Shown piece by piece: positions 1-7,581 of a stretch of 64,000 bases of DNA. Position numbers and translations under genes: made by a program. The DNA comes from Hyphomicrobium sp. (GTDB lineage Bacteria > Pseudomonadota > Alphaproteobacteria > Rhizobiales > Hyphomicrobiaceae). The DNA lies in NCBI GenBank assembly GCA_022844105.1, contig JALHMJ010000002.1:295836-359835 (forward strand). The letters run 5' to 3'. A model generated the notes under the pieces. That model saw only the letters and a list, made by a program, of their open reading frames with translations, ran no database searches and was not told where the DNA came from. The first letter of the stretch is position 1. Each line of letters starts with the position of its first letter.

Positions 1-210
1 GGCAGCGATGCGCACCAGCCGCTCCTGCGCGATCTCATCCGCACGAGCGCTGGTCTCCGACGACAGTTTAAACGAAGACACGACCAGCAAAAACAGCATC
101 ACGGCTCCTGCCACGACGAGAAGCAGGGTCGACTGCGCGTAATTGAGGCCCAGAGCACGAGCTGGCACAGGGGGCTCTCCACGATAACCGAGGGGACGAT
201 GTCGACGCAT
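1..210 (-). CDS. N-terminus of membrane-anchored signalling-type protein (partial)
   Basis: Only the first 70 codons are in the window; the frame is open to base 1. The translation has an Arg/Pro-rich cytoplasmic start, one strong hydrophobic segment at about residues 27-48 (STLLLVVAGAVMLFLLVV), then a polar stretch resembling the start of a periplasmic sensor domain. This layout is typical of membrane sensor kinases or diguanylate cyclase/phosphodiesterase proteins, but no catalytic domain is visible, so the class is inference. The ATG at 210 has no clear ribosome site. A GTG at 168 has GGAGAG eight bases upstream and may be the true start. It is transcribed away from the stress gene at 390. 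Confidence 0.5.
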   Translation of the reverse strand, partial: MRRHRPLGYRGEPPVPARALGLNYAQSTLLLVVAGAVMLFLLVVSSFKLSSETSARADEIAQERLVRIAA

Positions 211-389
211 CTGTACAAGATTGAGGATGGTTCGAGGACCGCTCACTAACTAAGGGCGTCGTTGGACGGTGAAAAGGTCAAAACGACGGCCAGCCTAAAA
301 ACGCAAATTATTAAATCTGCGGAACTGTCGTCATCAGTCAGCGTTTGTCTCCCGATCGACAAATGCGATTTCGCTAAGGGAGAGCGACT
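211..389. other. Divergent intergenic region
   Basis: Gap between the leftward membrane protein and the rightward DUF2383 gene. It holds the EcfG-like promoter annotated separately and a run of A/T near 297-318. A purine-rich ribosome site (AAGGGAGAG) lies just before the ATG at 390. Confidence 0.5.
321..345 (+). promoter_or_regulatory. EcfG (general stress sigma factor) type promoter
   Basis: GGAAC at 321-325 is followed after exactly 16 bases by CGTT at 342-345. This matches the alphaproteobacterial general-stress sigma factor consensus (GGAAC, 16-17 bases, CGTT). It lies 45 bases before the ATG at 390, a normal leader length, and the downstream genes belong to stress-associated families. 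Confidence 0.75.
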
Positions 390-821
390 ATGACTGAATA
401 CCGTGATGCTCTTGCGGCCCTCCATACCACACTGCTCGACAGTATGAATGGTTATGAAGAAGCGCTGAAGGATGCCGGCAAGTCAGGTCTTATCACTGTC
501 TTTGAAGCAATGCTGGCGTTGCGCCGTCAAGCGACCGTCGAGCTCGAGCCTCTGCTCACACAAGCCGGAGTTAAACCGGACCAAGACGGATCGTTTATGT
601 CGACCGTCCATCGCGCAATAATCAGTGTGCAATCCATGATGACCGATCTCGATGAAACGGTCTTGCCGGGATTTATTGACGGCGAAAAACGCATACTGAC
701 GTATTACGACGACGCGTTAGCCGGTGCTGGTGATCCAGACCGCGAGATATTGCTGCGTCAGCGCGAACAGACCACCGATCGCATCGCTGAAATGGAGCGG
801 CGGCGAGAGAAAGCAGCTTGA
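390..821 (+). CDS. PA2169-like four-helix-bundle protein (DUF2383)
   Basis: A 143-residue, mostly helical, soluble protein with no signal peptide. The pattern of an N-terminal helix with LHTTLLDSMNGYEEALKDAG, a central helix with ELEPLL and a long C-terminal charged helix fits the DUF2383/PA2169 four-helix-bundle (ferritin-like fold) family. The biochemical role of the family is not settled; members are often linked to stress or metal handling. It sits behind an EcfG-type promoter and 162 bases upstream of a DUF892 gene, so a general stress role is a reasonable inference. The start is supported by AGGGAGAG upstream. Confidence 0.8.
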   Translation: MTEYRDALAALHTTLLDSMNGYEEALKDAGKSGLITVFEAMLALRRQATVELEPLLTQAGVKPDQDGSFMSTVHRAIISVQSMMTDLDETVLPGFIDGEKRILTYYDDALAGAGDPDREILLRQREQTTDRIAEMERRREKAA

Positions 822-867
822 GCGAGGTAAGCTGCCGACTTCTTTGCGCGGCACATAACAATTCAAT

Positions 868-945
868 TCTGCAGGCATCCCCGTCATCCCCCCGACAGAC
901 ACTGCCTGCAGAGAGGCGAGCCGCGTCCCCCCCGCGGTTCGCCTC
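868..945 (+). other. Two consecutive hairpins between stress genes
   Basis: TCTGCAGGCA (868-877) pairs perfectly with TGCCTGCAGA (903-912). Immediately after, GAGGCGAGCCGCG (913-925) pairs with CGCGGTTCGCCTC (933-945) with one G:T-type mismatch. There is no T-run after either stem, so these look like RNA-processing or stability structures, or a partial terminator, rather than a classical intrinsic terminator. They separate the DUF2383 and DUF892 genes. Confidence 0.55.
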
Positions 946-983
946 ACCTCTTACCGCAAGTCACTTCAACCCTGGAGACGACA

Positions 984-1475
984 ATGAAAATCGAGAACCT
1001 AACCGACTTGTTCGTTCACACGTTGCAAGACATCTACTATGCCGAAAAGCAAATCCTGAAAGCACTGCCGAAGATGGCAAAGCAGACGGATAGCCCGGAA
1101 CTCGGCAAGGCGTTTGAAAGTCATTTGACCGAAACGGAAGAGCAGGTCCGTCGCCTAGAGAAAGTTTTCGAATTGCTTGGCGAAAAGGCCAAAGCCACCA
1201 AATGCCCAGCAATCGAAGGCATTCTTGAAGAAGCCAACGAGCTGATGAGTGACATTAAAGATCCAGATACACGCGACGCCGCAATGATCGCTGCCGCTCA
1301 GGCCGTTGAACACTATGAAATTACCCGCTATGGAACGCTAATTTCGTGGGCCGGCTTGCTCGGTATGAAAGATGCCGCAACGATCCTCGGCAAGACATTG
1401 AAAGAAGAGCACGGGGCCGATCAGAAGCTGACCAAGCTCGCCGAAAGCCGCCTCAACAAAGAAGCCGCGGCTTGA
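984..1475 (+). CDS. YciE/YciF-like ferroxidase family protein (DUF892)
   Basis: A 163-residue ferritin-like protein. The N-terminus MKIENLTDLFVHTLQDIYYAE is the family signature, with E20 in the first metal-binding helix, further acidic positions in ESHLTETEEQ, and a late AVEHYEITRYGTL helix carrying an ExxH-type ligand pair (E, H). The known family forms a four-helix bundle with a di-iron-like centre and is induced by osmotic or general stress. The ribosome site is GGAG upstream of the ATG at 984. It follows the DUF2383 gene, probably in the same stress regulon, and ends in a strong terminator. Length is normal for the family. Confidence 0.88.
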   Translation: MKIENLTDLFVHTLQDIYYAEKQILKALPKMAKQTDSPELGKAFESHLTETEEQVRRLEKVFELLGEKAKATKCPAIEGILEEANELMSDIKDPDTRDAAMIAAAQAVEHYEITRYGTLISWAGLLGMKDAATILGKTLKEEHGADQKLTKLAESRLNKEAAA

Positions 1476-1512
1476 TACAACAACCCAATACACCTAACCG
1501 CAATCGAAGCGT

Positions 1513-1547
1513 AAAGCCCGGACCAAACGGTCCGGGCTTTTTGTTTA
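1513..1547 (+). terminator. Intrinsic terminator after DUF892 gene
   Basis: AAAGCCCGGACC pairs with GGTCCGGGCTTT around an AAAC loop (1513-1540) and is followed by TTTGTTT. It lies between convergent genes and probably serves the rightward stress genes. Confidence 0.92.
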
Positions 1548-1572
1548 CTTGTTCACTGCGATGCCGCGCCAC

Positions 1573-2136
1573 TCAAGCGGCGGCATGTCGGTCGTGCCGG
1601 CCTTCTTCGATTTCTTCGATGATTTTGGCGACAAACGCCGGCAAATCCTCCGGCGATCGACTGGTGATGATGCCTTGATCGACAACAACTTCACGATCTT
1701 GCCAATCTGCGCCGGCGTTGATCACGTCCGTCCGAATCGATTTGTATGAGGTCGCCTTACGGCCCTTCAGAAGACCGGCTTCCACCAGGAGCCACGGCGC
1801 ATGGCAGATTGCCGCAATTGGCTTGCCCGCTGATGCGAATGCTTTGACCAGAGCCACCGCTTTTGCATTGACACGCAACAGATCGGGATTCATCTGGCCG
1901 CCCGGAATGACCAGCGCGTCGAAGTCACGGGCTTCTACATTTTCGAGCATGGCGTTGGCGGTAACCTCGCGGCCCCAATCCTTGCCCTCCCAGCCTTTGA
2001 TATTCTGACCGTCCGGCGTCGCAAGCGTCACCTGTGCGCCAGCTTCCTGTAGCTTATCCCGCGGGACTTCTAACTCTGATTGCTCAAACCCGTTATCCGA
2101 AATAATGAGTATTCGTGCGTCTTTGATCTTGGCCAT
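1573..2136 (-). CDS. DJ-1/PfpI family protein (type 1 glutamine amidotransferase-like)
   Basis: A 187-residue protein of the DJ-1/PfpI superfamily. The nucleophile elbow is AICHAPW with Cys111 followed by His112. The glutamate of the upstream catalytic set is in NGFEQSEL near residue 18, and IPGGQMNPD gives the oxyanion turn. Family members act as proteases, chaperones or deglycases of glycated proteins; which applies cannot be told from sequence. The start at 2136 is preferred over an ATG four codons upstream because GGAG lies six bases before it. An EcfG-like element lies just upstream, which groups it with the divergent stress genes. Confidence 0.85.
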   Translation of the reverse strand: MAKIKDARILIISDNGFEQSELEVPRDKLQEAGAQVTLATPDGQNIKGWEGKDWGREVTANAMLENVEARDFDALVIPGGQMNPDLLRVNAKAVALVKAFASAGKPIAAICHAPWLLVEAGLLKGRKATSYKSIRTDVINAGADWQDREVVVDQGIITSRSPEDLPAFVAKIIEEIEEGRHDRHAAA

Positions 2137-2167
2137 GTCGTACTCCACAATTCGAGTGTAGCCGACA

Positions 2168-2192
2168 AACCCGCACTGCCGATTTTCGTTCC
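2168..2192 (-). promoter_or_regulatory. Possible EcfG-type promoter of DJ-1/PfpI gene
   Basis: Read on the minus strand, GGAAC at 2192-2188 is followed after 16 bases by GGTT at 2171-2168. This matches the looser general-stress consensus (GGAAC, 18 bases, TT) but has G for C at the first -10 position. It lies about 30 bases upstream of the preferred ATG at 2136. Confidence 0.45.
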
Positions 2193-2212
2193 CTTAAGCG
2201 CGGCCCTTGGCC

Positions 2213-3607
2213 CTACTTGTCGTTCTGCTTGATCGCTGCCGGCTTCCAGGTGCCGTCGAGGGCGTCCTTCTTGGGCAGATAGAGCCGCATGACCATGTAA
2301 ATGGGCCCATCTGGTGCGGGCAGCCAATTGCTCTCATTGTCCGGACCCGGCGAGGCATGCTGCACATAGATTGTCAGAGAACCGTCCGAGTTGGTTTTCA
2401 GCCCGGGCAACATCGGCGAATTGATGAGATAGCGGTTGATCGGATTGTCGATCAGAAGTTGCGTCTTGCCGTCATACATCGTGATCGACCAGAATGCATT
2501 GACAGGCGGAAACCCGTTGGCCGGGAAGGTAATCGTATAGGCGTGCTGACTTCCGTCGAGCGGCTGGCCTTTATCGTCTTGAGCCGCCATCGGGTAAAGC
2601 GCTTCGACAGAATCATTGCCGAAAATCCCAGCCAGAGCCGCCGCCGCGCGCATTGCGTAATCGCCGTTGTAAAAGGCGCGATCGCCGAACGCACTGGACA
2701 CTCTCCACCCGTTTTCCAAAGTGCCGAGGCTATTCTTGCGCTTTGCGATCGCGTCGTAACCTTCTTTGATGCCGAGTTCGATCGCGACCTTGCCGTCGCC
2801 GGCATTAGGCAGCACGTAAGGCTTACCGGGCTCGATGCCTATGTCTGCGAACCGGGCGCGCAGTTCGGCCTCCTCGGGAATGGCCGGGGCAAATTGCAAA
2901 AGAAAATTCAGATATTCGAACGCGCGTAATTTGAAAGCATCTTCGGAAAATGGCAGAAAGTTGATCTGCGGAGCCGGCAGCGGCGGTGTCGTGCCGAGGA
3001 ACGCTGAGAGCGGCTTTGCCTCATATCCTGACTGGATCTTCTTCACATTCTCGATATCGGCCGCATTGAAAAGCTGGGTTCGAATGATAACCAGCCCGAA
3101 CTGCGTCTCGCTTCTGAAAACCTGGGCGATACCCTTCGGCTGTTCGCCTTTCCAGTCTGGTCCCGCGATCAGATAGCAGCCGCCGTTATTACCGGTGGTC
3201 CTCGTACCGACGTAGCCGGTGTTGAACGCGTACATATCGGTGAGCTGCACCGAGTAATAGCGACCCACCTCGATCTTTGGTACGCATAAAACAATCGGCT
3301 CCGCCCGAAGATCCAACTGCAGCATGGAATACGGTGTGTCGCTGTTCGGCGTCACGATTGCGGTGTCTTGCGGAGTAAAAACCCGCGCCGTGCTCAAAAC
3401 CGTATTGAACGGCCCTTTGTATTGAGACGACGTCTTATCTACGTTGAATTGGTACAGCGCCTTATAGGCAGCAATCATCGGAAAGGCGTAGATGTAAGCT
3501 TCCTTGGCTATTTCATAGGCTTCAAGACGCTTCTGCGCTTGAGCCGGCGAAACTGGAATCGACGCACTGAGAGCGAGCGCCGCCGCAATCCACGATTTCA
3601 AAGTCAT
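2213..3607 (-). CDS. Secreted DUF1254/DUF1214 domain protein
   Basis: A 464-residue exported protein. A signal peptide with hydrophobic core IAAALALSASIPVSPAQA ends near residue 24. The N-terminal half matches DUF1254 (AYEIAKEAYIYAFP, then VTPNSDTPYSMLQLDLRAEPIV), and the C-terminal half matches DUF1214 (FWSITMYDG, INRYLINSPM, and a closing NWLPAPDGPIYMVMRLYLPK). These domains commonly occur together in periplasmic proteins of unknown function. The ATG at 3607 is chosen because AGGAG lies seven bases upstream and the signal peptide begins there; an ATG at 3625 lacks such a site. It appears to be monocistronic. Confidence 0.88.
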   Translation of the reverse strand: MTLKSWIAAALALSASIPVSPAQAQKRLEAYEIAKEAYIYAFPMIAAYKALYQFNVDKTSSQYKGPFNTVLSTARVFTPQDTAIVTPNSDTPYSMLQLDLRAEPIVLCVPKIEVGRYYSVQLTDMYAFNTGYVGTRTTGNNGGCYLIAGPDWKGEQPKGIAQVFRSETQFGLVIIRTQLFNAADIENVKKIQSGYEAKPLSAFLGTTPPLPAPQINFLPFSEDAFKLRAFEYLNFLLQFAPAIPEEAELRARFADIGIEPGKPYVLPNAGDGKVAIELGIKEGYDAIAKRKNSLGTLENGWRVSSAFGDRAFYNGDYAMRAAAALAGIFGNDSVEALYPMAAQDDKGQPLDGSQHAYTITFPANGFPPVNAFWSITMYDGKTQLLIDNPINRYLINSPMLPGLKTNSDGSLTIYVQHASPGPDNESNWLPAPDGPIYMVMRLYLPKKDALDGTWKPAAIKQNDK

Positions 3608-3738
3608 TGCCGAACTCCTGAACATCGTTGCATGCGCCCGCGCGGAAGCGCGAGCACACCGATATTCAATTCAGCATAATTCTGATTGTCAGAAAACAAC
3701 TCCGCGCTTCGGTGTGCGCGTCGTGGATGGACGACCGC

Positions 3739-4392
3739 CTATTGATCGCCTTCCGCCACGACAGCGGGTTCAGTGGAGGGCGGCGCGGTCAGCGCGGCCA
3801 TGACCGCCGGCGGAATGAGCACCTTGTCGATGACGTGAATGATGCCGTCCGACGCGATCACGTCCGAACGCAGGATTTTCGCCCCCGCGAATTCGATTTC
3901 ACCGGTCTTGCGGATCTTGTTGATCTCGATTGGCGAACCTTCGATGGCCGAAATCGTAAAGTTTCGCACCTTGGCCTTCAGCAGCCGTTCGGTCGGATAG
4001 AGCCCGGGGATGGCATGATAGAGCAGCAAATCTGTAAGCAGTCCTCGCCCTTCCGGCGCCAGAAGTTTAGCGCGGATGTCTTGCGGCAGAGCATCGAACG
4101 CATCGTCGGACGGCGCCAGCAGGGTCAGCGGTCCGACGTCAACTTCCGGATTGTCGAGCCCGGCGAGCTTCGTCGCCTCCATCATCTTCGCCAGCACACC
4201 CGTCGCGATGGCGGCCTCTTTGAGGTTCATGGGCTGCGGCGCTGCCGGTTCGGCCACCGCATGCTGATCCATGTCACCGCAAGGACTAAGCGAGGCTGAA
4301 AGATCGCCGGCGACAGCGGGAGAGCCGGCGACGGCCACCGCGAACAAAACGACCGCGACCAGAGACCTGATCGCCTCAGCCACACCACGCAT
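3739..4392 (-). CDS. Secreted fasciclin (FAS1) domain protein
   Basis: A 217-residue protein with a signal peptide (hydrophobic core LVAVVLFAVAVAGSPAVAG) and a single FAS1 domain covering about residues 55-200. Family hallmarks are TLLAPSDDAFDALP (H1 region), the YHAIPG motif, and the closing SDGIIHVIDKVLIPP (H2 region). FAS1 proteins are extracellular or periplasmic adhesion-type proteins; the ligand here is unknown. A Cys shortly after the signal peptide (SPCGD) is not in a lipobox context. It has no obvious operon partner. Confidence 0.88.
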   Translation of the reverse strand: MRGVAEAIRSLVAVVLFAVAVAGSPAVAGDLSASLSPCGDMDQHAVAEPAAPQPMNLKEAAIATGVLAKMMEATKLAGLDNPEVDVGPLTLLAPSDDAFDALPQDIRAKLLAPEGRGLLTDLLLYHAIPGLYPTERLLKAKVRNFTISAIEGSPIEINKIRKTGEIEFAGAKILRSDVIASDGIIHVIDKVLIPPAVMAALTAPPSTEPAVVAEGDQ

Positions 4393-4485
4393 TTAAATCC
4401 CCCGAAAGTCCAGACGGGGCCGCTGCGCCTGATCGCATCGGCTCACCGTTGCTGCTAGTGAGGGTCTCAGTATTCGAGCACTCTT

Positions 4486-5064
4486 TCAACTGCGAAAATC
4501 GGAAAGCGTGAGAATAGGAACGAAATTCAATCCCGCATCGGCGAACGCATCCGCCGCGCCATCGAGTCGATCGACAATCGTGAGCACGCGCACGATCCTC
4601 GCCCCCTCCGCCGCCAGTGCCTTGGCCGCTTTCAGCGCCGACCCTCCGGTGGTCGTGACGTCCTCGACAACAACGACGCGCTTGCCGTGCATCGTGTCGC
4701 CACGCACCAGCCCTTCAACCAGAGACTGCGTGCCATGCTCCTTCGCCTGTTTCCTGACGAAGAACGCTCCGACCGGCCGGCCCTGCAATTGACTGACAGC
4801 GGCGATCGCCGTTGCAATCGGCACCGCCCCCATCTCCAGACCTCCCACGAGGTCAACCGTCTCGTCGCCCATGGCATCGAGCATCAGATCCGCGATCAGC
4901 GCCGCCCCTTCCGGATCGAGCATCGTCGGCTTCATATTGAAATAGAATGTCGAGGTTTTGCCCGAGGCCAGCTTCATCTCCGGTCCCTCCTGGAACGACC
5001 GCGCCTTGACGATTTCGACAAGACGGGCGCGCTTGCGGGACCCAGTGGTGTCATGGGCGGTCAT
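4486..5064 (-). CDS. pyrE: Orotate phosphoribosyltransferase
   Basis: The 192-residue enzyme converts orotate and PRPP to OMP in pyrimidine synthesis. The PRPP-binding motif [14 protein letters not shown] is at about residues 130-143, the flexible catalytic loop [11 protein letters not shown] at 101-111, and the substrate region [19 protein letters not shown] at about 35-53. Length and motif order match a standard bacterial OPRT. The start at 5064 gives the expected N-terminus. It is read leftward from a hairpin-rich intergenic region shared with the divergent redoxin gene, so its promoter must lie in or beside that array. Confidence 0.95.
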   Translation of the reverse strand: MTAHDTTGSRKRARLVEIVKARSFQEGPEMKLASGKTSTFYFNMKPTMLDPEGAALIADLMLDAMGDETVDLVGGLEMGAVPIATAIAAVSQLQGRPVGAFFVRKQAKEHGTQSLVEGLVRGDTMHGKRVVVVEDVTTTGGSALKAAKALAAEGARIVRVLTIVDRLDGAADAFADAGLNFVPILTLSDFRS

Positions 5065-5417
5065 GGACTATCCTCAAAGCATGTTTATACCGGCGTGGGT
5101 CGCCCACGGCCCGCCACCTGTCAAGCGCGCTTCGCTACTTCTATCCGCGCCGGGCGGCCGGCGCAGACCCAACTCCCCCGCCGGACCGCCGGCGAAATGT
5201 AATCTTCCGCGCCGGGCGGCCGGCGAAATGTAATCGTCCGCGCCGGGCGGCCGGCTCCCCGCAGGGGAGTCGCCCGGCGCCACTGAAAAGACCCGTCGCC
5301 CGGCGCACACGAAACCCTTCACGCCGGGCAGCCGGCGCAGACCCCGCTCCCCCGCCGGGCGGCCGGCTCCCCCGCAGGGGGAGTCGCCCGGCGCAAATAT
5401 AGAGAGGACCTCCTTGC
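5065..5417. repeat. GC-rich inverted-repeat array between pyrE and redoxin gene
   Basis: The 353-base divergent gap is dominated by copies of GCCGGGCGGCCGGC at 5149-5162, 5211-5224, 5242-5255 and 5354-5367, with a one-base variant at 5323-5336. Three reverse-type GTCGCCCGGCGC units lie at 5269-5280, 5295-5306 and 5384-5395. Two of them close hairpins with CTCCCCGCAGGGGAG-type cores. GGCGAAATGTAATC also occurs twice (5191-5204, 5222-5235). The array could form several nested hairpins on either strand. No transposase or gene is present in it. Confidence 0.85.
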
Positions 5418-6071
5418 ATGTTCGACCCGCAGAACCCGCCCGAGCTGGACGCCACCGACTGGCTGAACGCCCCCGAGCCGCGCCCGCTTGCCAGCCTCAA
5501 GGGTCGCGTCGTGGTCCTCACCGCCTTCCAGACCCACTGCCCCGGCTCCCTCAAACACGGGCTGCCCCAGGCCGAGCGCATGGCTCGCGGTTTTGCCAGC
5601 GACGAGGTCGTCGTCATCGGCCTCAACACGGCCTTCGAGGAACCCGACCAGCAGACGAGCGACAAGCTATCCACATTCCTGGCCGAACAGGGGCTCTCCT
5701 TCCCCGTCGCCAAGGACACGGTCACCGGCGGCGACATGCCCGCTACCATGACCGCCTATGAAATCCAGGGCACGCCGACGACGCTGATCTTCGACCGCCA
5801 GGGCCGCCTGCGCCGTCACTATCTCGGCCGCGTCGACGACGTCCGCCTCGCCGCCGAGGTCATGGCCTTCTGCATGGAGGCGCCCAATGCGCCGGTCGAG
5901 CAGTCAATGGCCGTCGAGCGCCGCCTGGCCGCCGCCCTCGTCGATCCCGATGCGCATGCGCACAATCACGCCCACGACGGCAACTGCTGCGGTGGCAAAG
6001 ACCACAGCCACGATCATGCGCACGATCTCGCCCACGACCATCACGTCCACGGCCCCGACTGCAAACATTAA
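5418..6071 (+). CDS. TlpA-like redoxin with single Cys and His-rich C-terminal tail
   Basis: A 217-residue thioredoxin-fold protein without a signal peptide. Residues about 10-165 carry the TlpA/peroxiredoxin-like pattern: VVVLTAFQTHCPGSLKHG places one Cys (C41) where TlpA has CxxC, and IQGTPTTLIFDRQG supplies the cis-Pro loop. The second resolving Cys of the motif is replaced (CPGS), so disulfide reductase chemistry is doubtful. The last ~40 residues are rich in His with a CC pair (AHNHAHDGNCCGG, then DHSHDHAHDLAHDHH), suggesting Zn, Ni or Cu binding. It may be a metal-handling redoxin; this is inference. Confidence 0.8.
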   Translation: MFDPQNPPELDATDWLNAPEPRPLASLKGRVVVLTAFQTHCPGSLKHGLPQAERMARGFASDEVVVIGLNTAFEEPDQQTSDKLSTFLAEQGLSFPVAKDTVTGGDMPATMTAYEIQGTPTTLIFDRQGRLRRHYLGRVDDVRLAAEVMAFCMEAPNAPVEQSMAVERRLAAALVDPDAHAHNHAHDGNCCGGKDHSHDHAHDLAHDHHVHGPDCKH

Positions 6072-6524
6072 ATGAATTCCCCCTCCCCTCGACGGGGAGG
6101 TGTAAGGGGTGGGGTGGAAAGGGGTGGGGTGGAGCCCTGACCGGTGAGAGGCAGCGTCGCCTGCACTTCCCCTCTCCCCGTCCTTACGGGGAGAGGGTGA
6201 GGGTGAGGGGCAGCACCGACCAGTGAGGGGCAACATCCCCAAGACTGTCGCACACCCCACGGGCACTTCTGCGCTCTCCATCAGACGGGCAAAACGTCAA
6301 TCTCACTCGCGGCTGCCCCTCACCCCGACCCTCTCCCCATCAAAGAAGATGGGGAGAGAGGGGGGGGGCGGCGCCGCTCTAATCCCGCTCCCCGCAAGGG
6401 GGAGGGTCAGGGGTGGGGTGGAGACCCGTGACTTGGAACCTCGATGGGGACAGAGTCTCGGCCGCCTTCCTGCCGTCATGCGAATCACGGCACCGTCCGC
6501 CGGTTGTATCAGCGGAGCGGATCG
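6072..6524. repeat. Intergenic hairpin repeats (CCCTCTCCCC family)
   Basis: A 453-base gap filled with G/C-asymmetric hairpins. CCCCTCTCCCCG pairs with CGGGGAGAGGG at 6169-6197, followed by GTGAGGGTGAGGGGCAGCA. A second stem, CTCTCCCCATC/GATGGGGAGAG, lies at 6331-6358. Degenerate copies occur near 6081-6118 and 6389-6407. The same hairpin and trailing GGGTGAGGGGCAGCA recur at 41647-41691, so this is a dispersed family. It may serve as terminator for the upstream redoxin gene. Confidence 0.8.
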
Positions 6525-7577
6525 ATGACCGGGCGGGCAGCAAGCAAGAAATCTACGTCACGTGCGGGCGATCCAGCCCCACCGTCCCCGTCCCCACGCG
6601 GCTCAAGCAGCACCTCGGGCGAAAGCCCGCCCACCCAGCACAGTGCTCATGGCCGGGCGGACGGCCCAGCCCACACCGGCCTGCCGAGTGTGGGCCAAAC
6701 AAAATCCCACATCGCCCTGCCGAGTGTGGGCTACACTAAAAAGACCATCTCACTCGTCTACGACTTCGACGGCACGCTCTCGCCGCGCCCGATGCAGGAA
6801 TATTCGTTCCTCCCCCAGCTCGGCATCGACGCCGCCGACTTCTGGGCCGAATGCACGCGCCTGGCCAAGGAGCGCCAGGCCGACCCGCTCATCACCTACA
6901 TGCACCTGATGTACAAGAAGGCGAAGGAGAAGGGCCTCGCCATCGACCGCGCCGCCCTCGTCGCGCAAGGCGCCGCCGTCGAACTCTACCCCGGCGTCAC
7001 CGACTGGTTCGCCGCCATGGGTGACTATGTCCGCCTGCGCGCCGAGACACCCGGCATCGAACTGCGCCACTACCTGATCTCGTCCGGCCTGACGGAAATC
7101 ATCGAAGGCACGCCGATCCGCCCGCACTTCCACAACGTCTTCGCCAGCGAATACTGGTTCGAACCCTACGAGACGCCGTTCCCCAAGCGCGTCATCACCG
7201 ACACCGGCAAGACGCAGTATCTGTTCCGCATCAACAAGGGCATCGAGGACCTGGGCGAATCGATCAACGGCCATATGCCGGAAGCCGAGCGCCCGATCCC
7301 GTTCTCCAACATGATCTACTTCGGCGACGGTGAAACCGATGTGCCGTCGATGGCCCTGATGAAGAAATCGGGCGGCGCCGCGATCGCGGTCCACAATCCG
7401 GGGCTGACATCGAAAACGTGCGAGGAGTTGTTCCGCGCCGGCCGCGTCGACTTCTACGCCCCCGCCGACTACCGCCGCGCCAGCCCCCTCTTCAAACGCA
7501 CCTGCCTCTTGCTCGACCGCATTCTAGCGGACATTCGCGTGCGTGAGGAAGTATGGGGGTTGGGGAGTGGGAGGTAG
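6525..7577 (+). CDS. HAD-superfamily hydrolase with disordered N-terminal extension
   Basis: A 350-residue protein. The four HAD motifs are visible: DFDGTLSP at about residues 80-87 (catalytic Asp pair), ISSGL (motif II), the Lys in FPKRVI or GKT (motif III), and FGDGETDVPS (motif IV). It should be a Mg-dependent phosphatase; the substrate is unknown. Residues 1-72 are Ser/Pro/Gly-rich and contain the duplicated LPSVG segment. The ATG at 6525 has GGAG seven bases upstream, but a GTG near 6725 just before the domain cannot be excluded, so the tail may not be translated. Its 3' end runs close to the next gene. Confidence 0.85.
   Translation: MTGRAASKKSTSRAGDPAPPSPSPRGSSSTSGESPPTQHSAHGRADGPAHTGLPSVGQTKSHIALPSVGYTKKTISLVYDFDGTLSPRPMQEYSFLPQLGIDAADFWAECTRLAKERQADPLITYMHLMYKKAKEKGLAIDRAALVAQGAAVELYPGVTDWFAAMGDYVRLRAETPGIELRHYLISSGLTEIIEGTPIRPHFHNVFASEYWFEPYETPFPKRVITDTGKTQYLFRINKGIEDLGESINGHMPEAERPIPFSNMIYFGDGETDVPSMALMKKSGGAAIAVHNPGLTSKTCEELFRAGRVDFYAPADYRRASPLFKRTCLLLDRILADIRVREEVWGLGSGR
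6680..6731 (+). repeat. Short direct duplication in N-terminal part of HAD gene
   Basis: CTGCCGAGTGTGGGC occurs at about 6680-6694 and again at 6717-6731, 37 bases apart. In the HAD frame this codes for two LPSVG segments. The pattern resembles a small local duplication at the 5' edge of the gene. Confidence 0.7.
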
Positions 7578-7581
7578 GACA

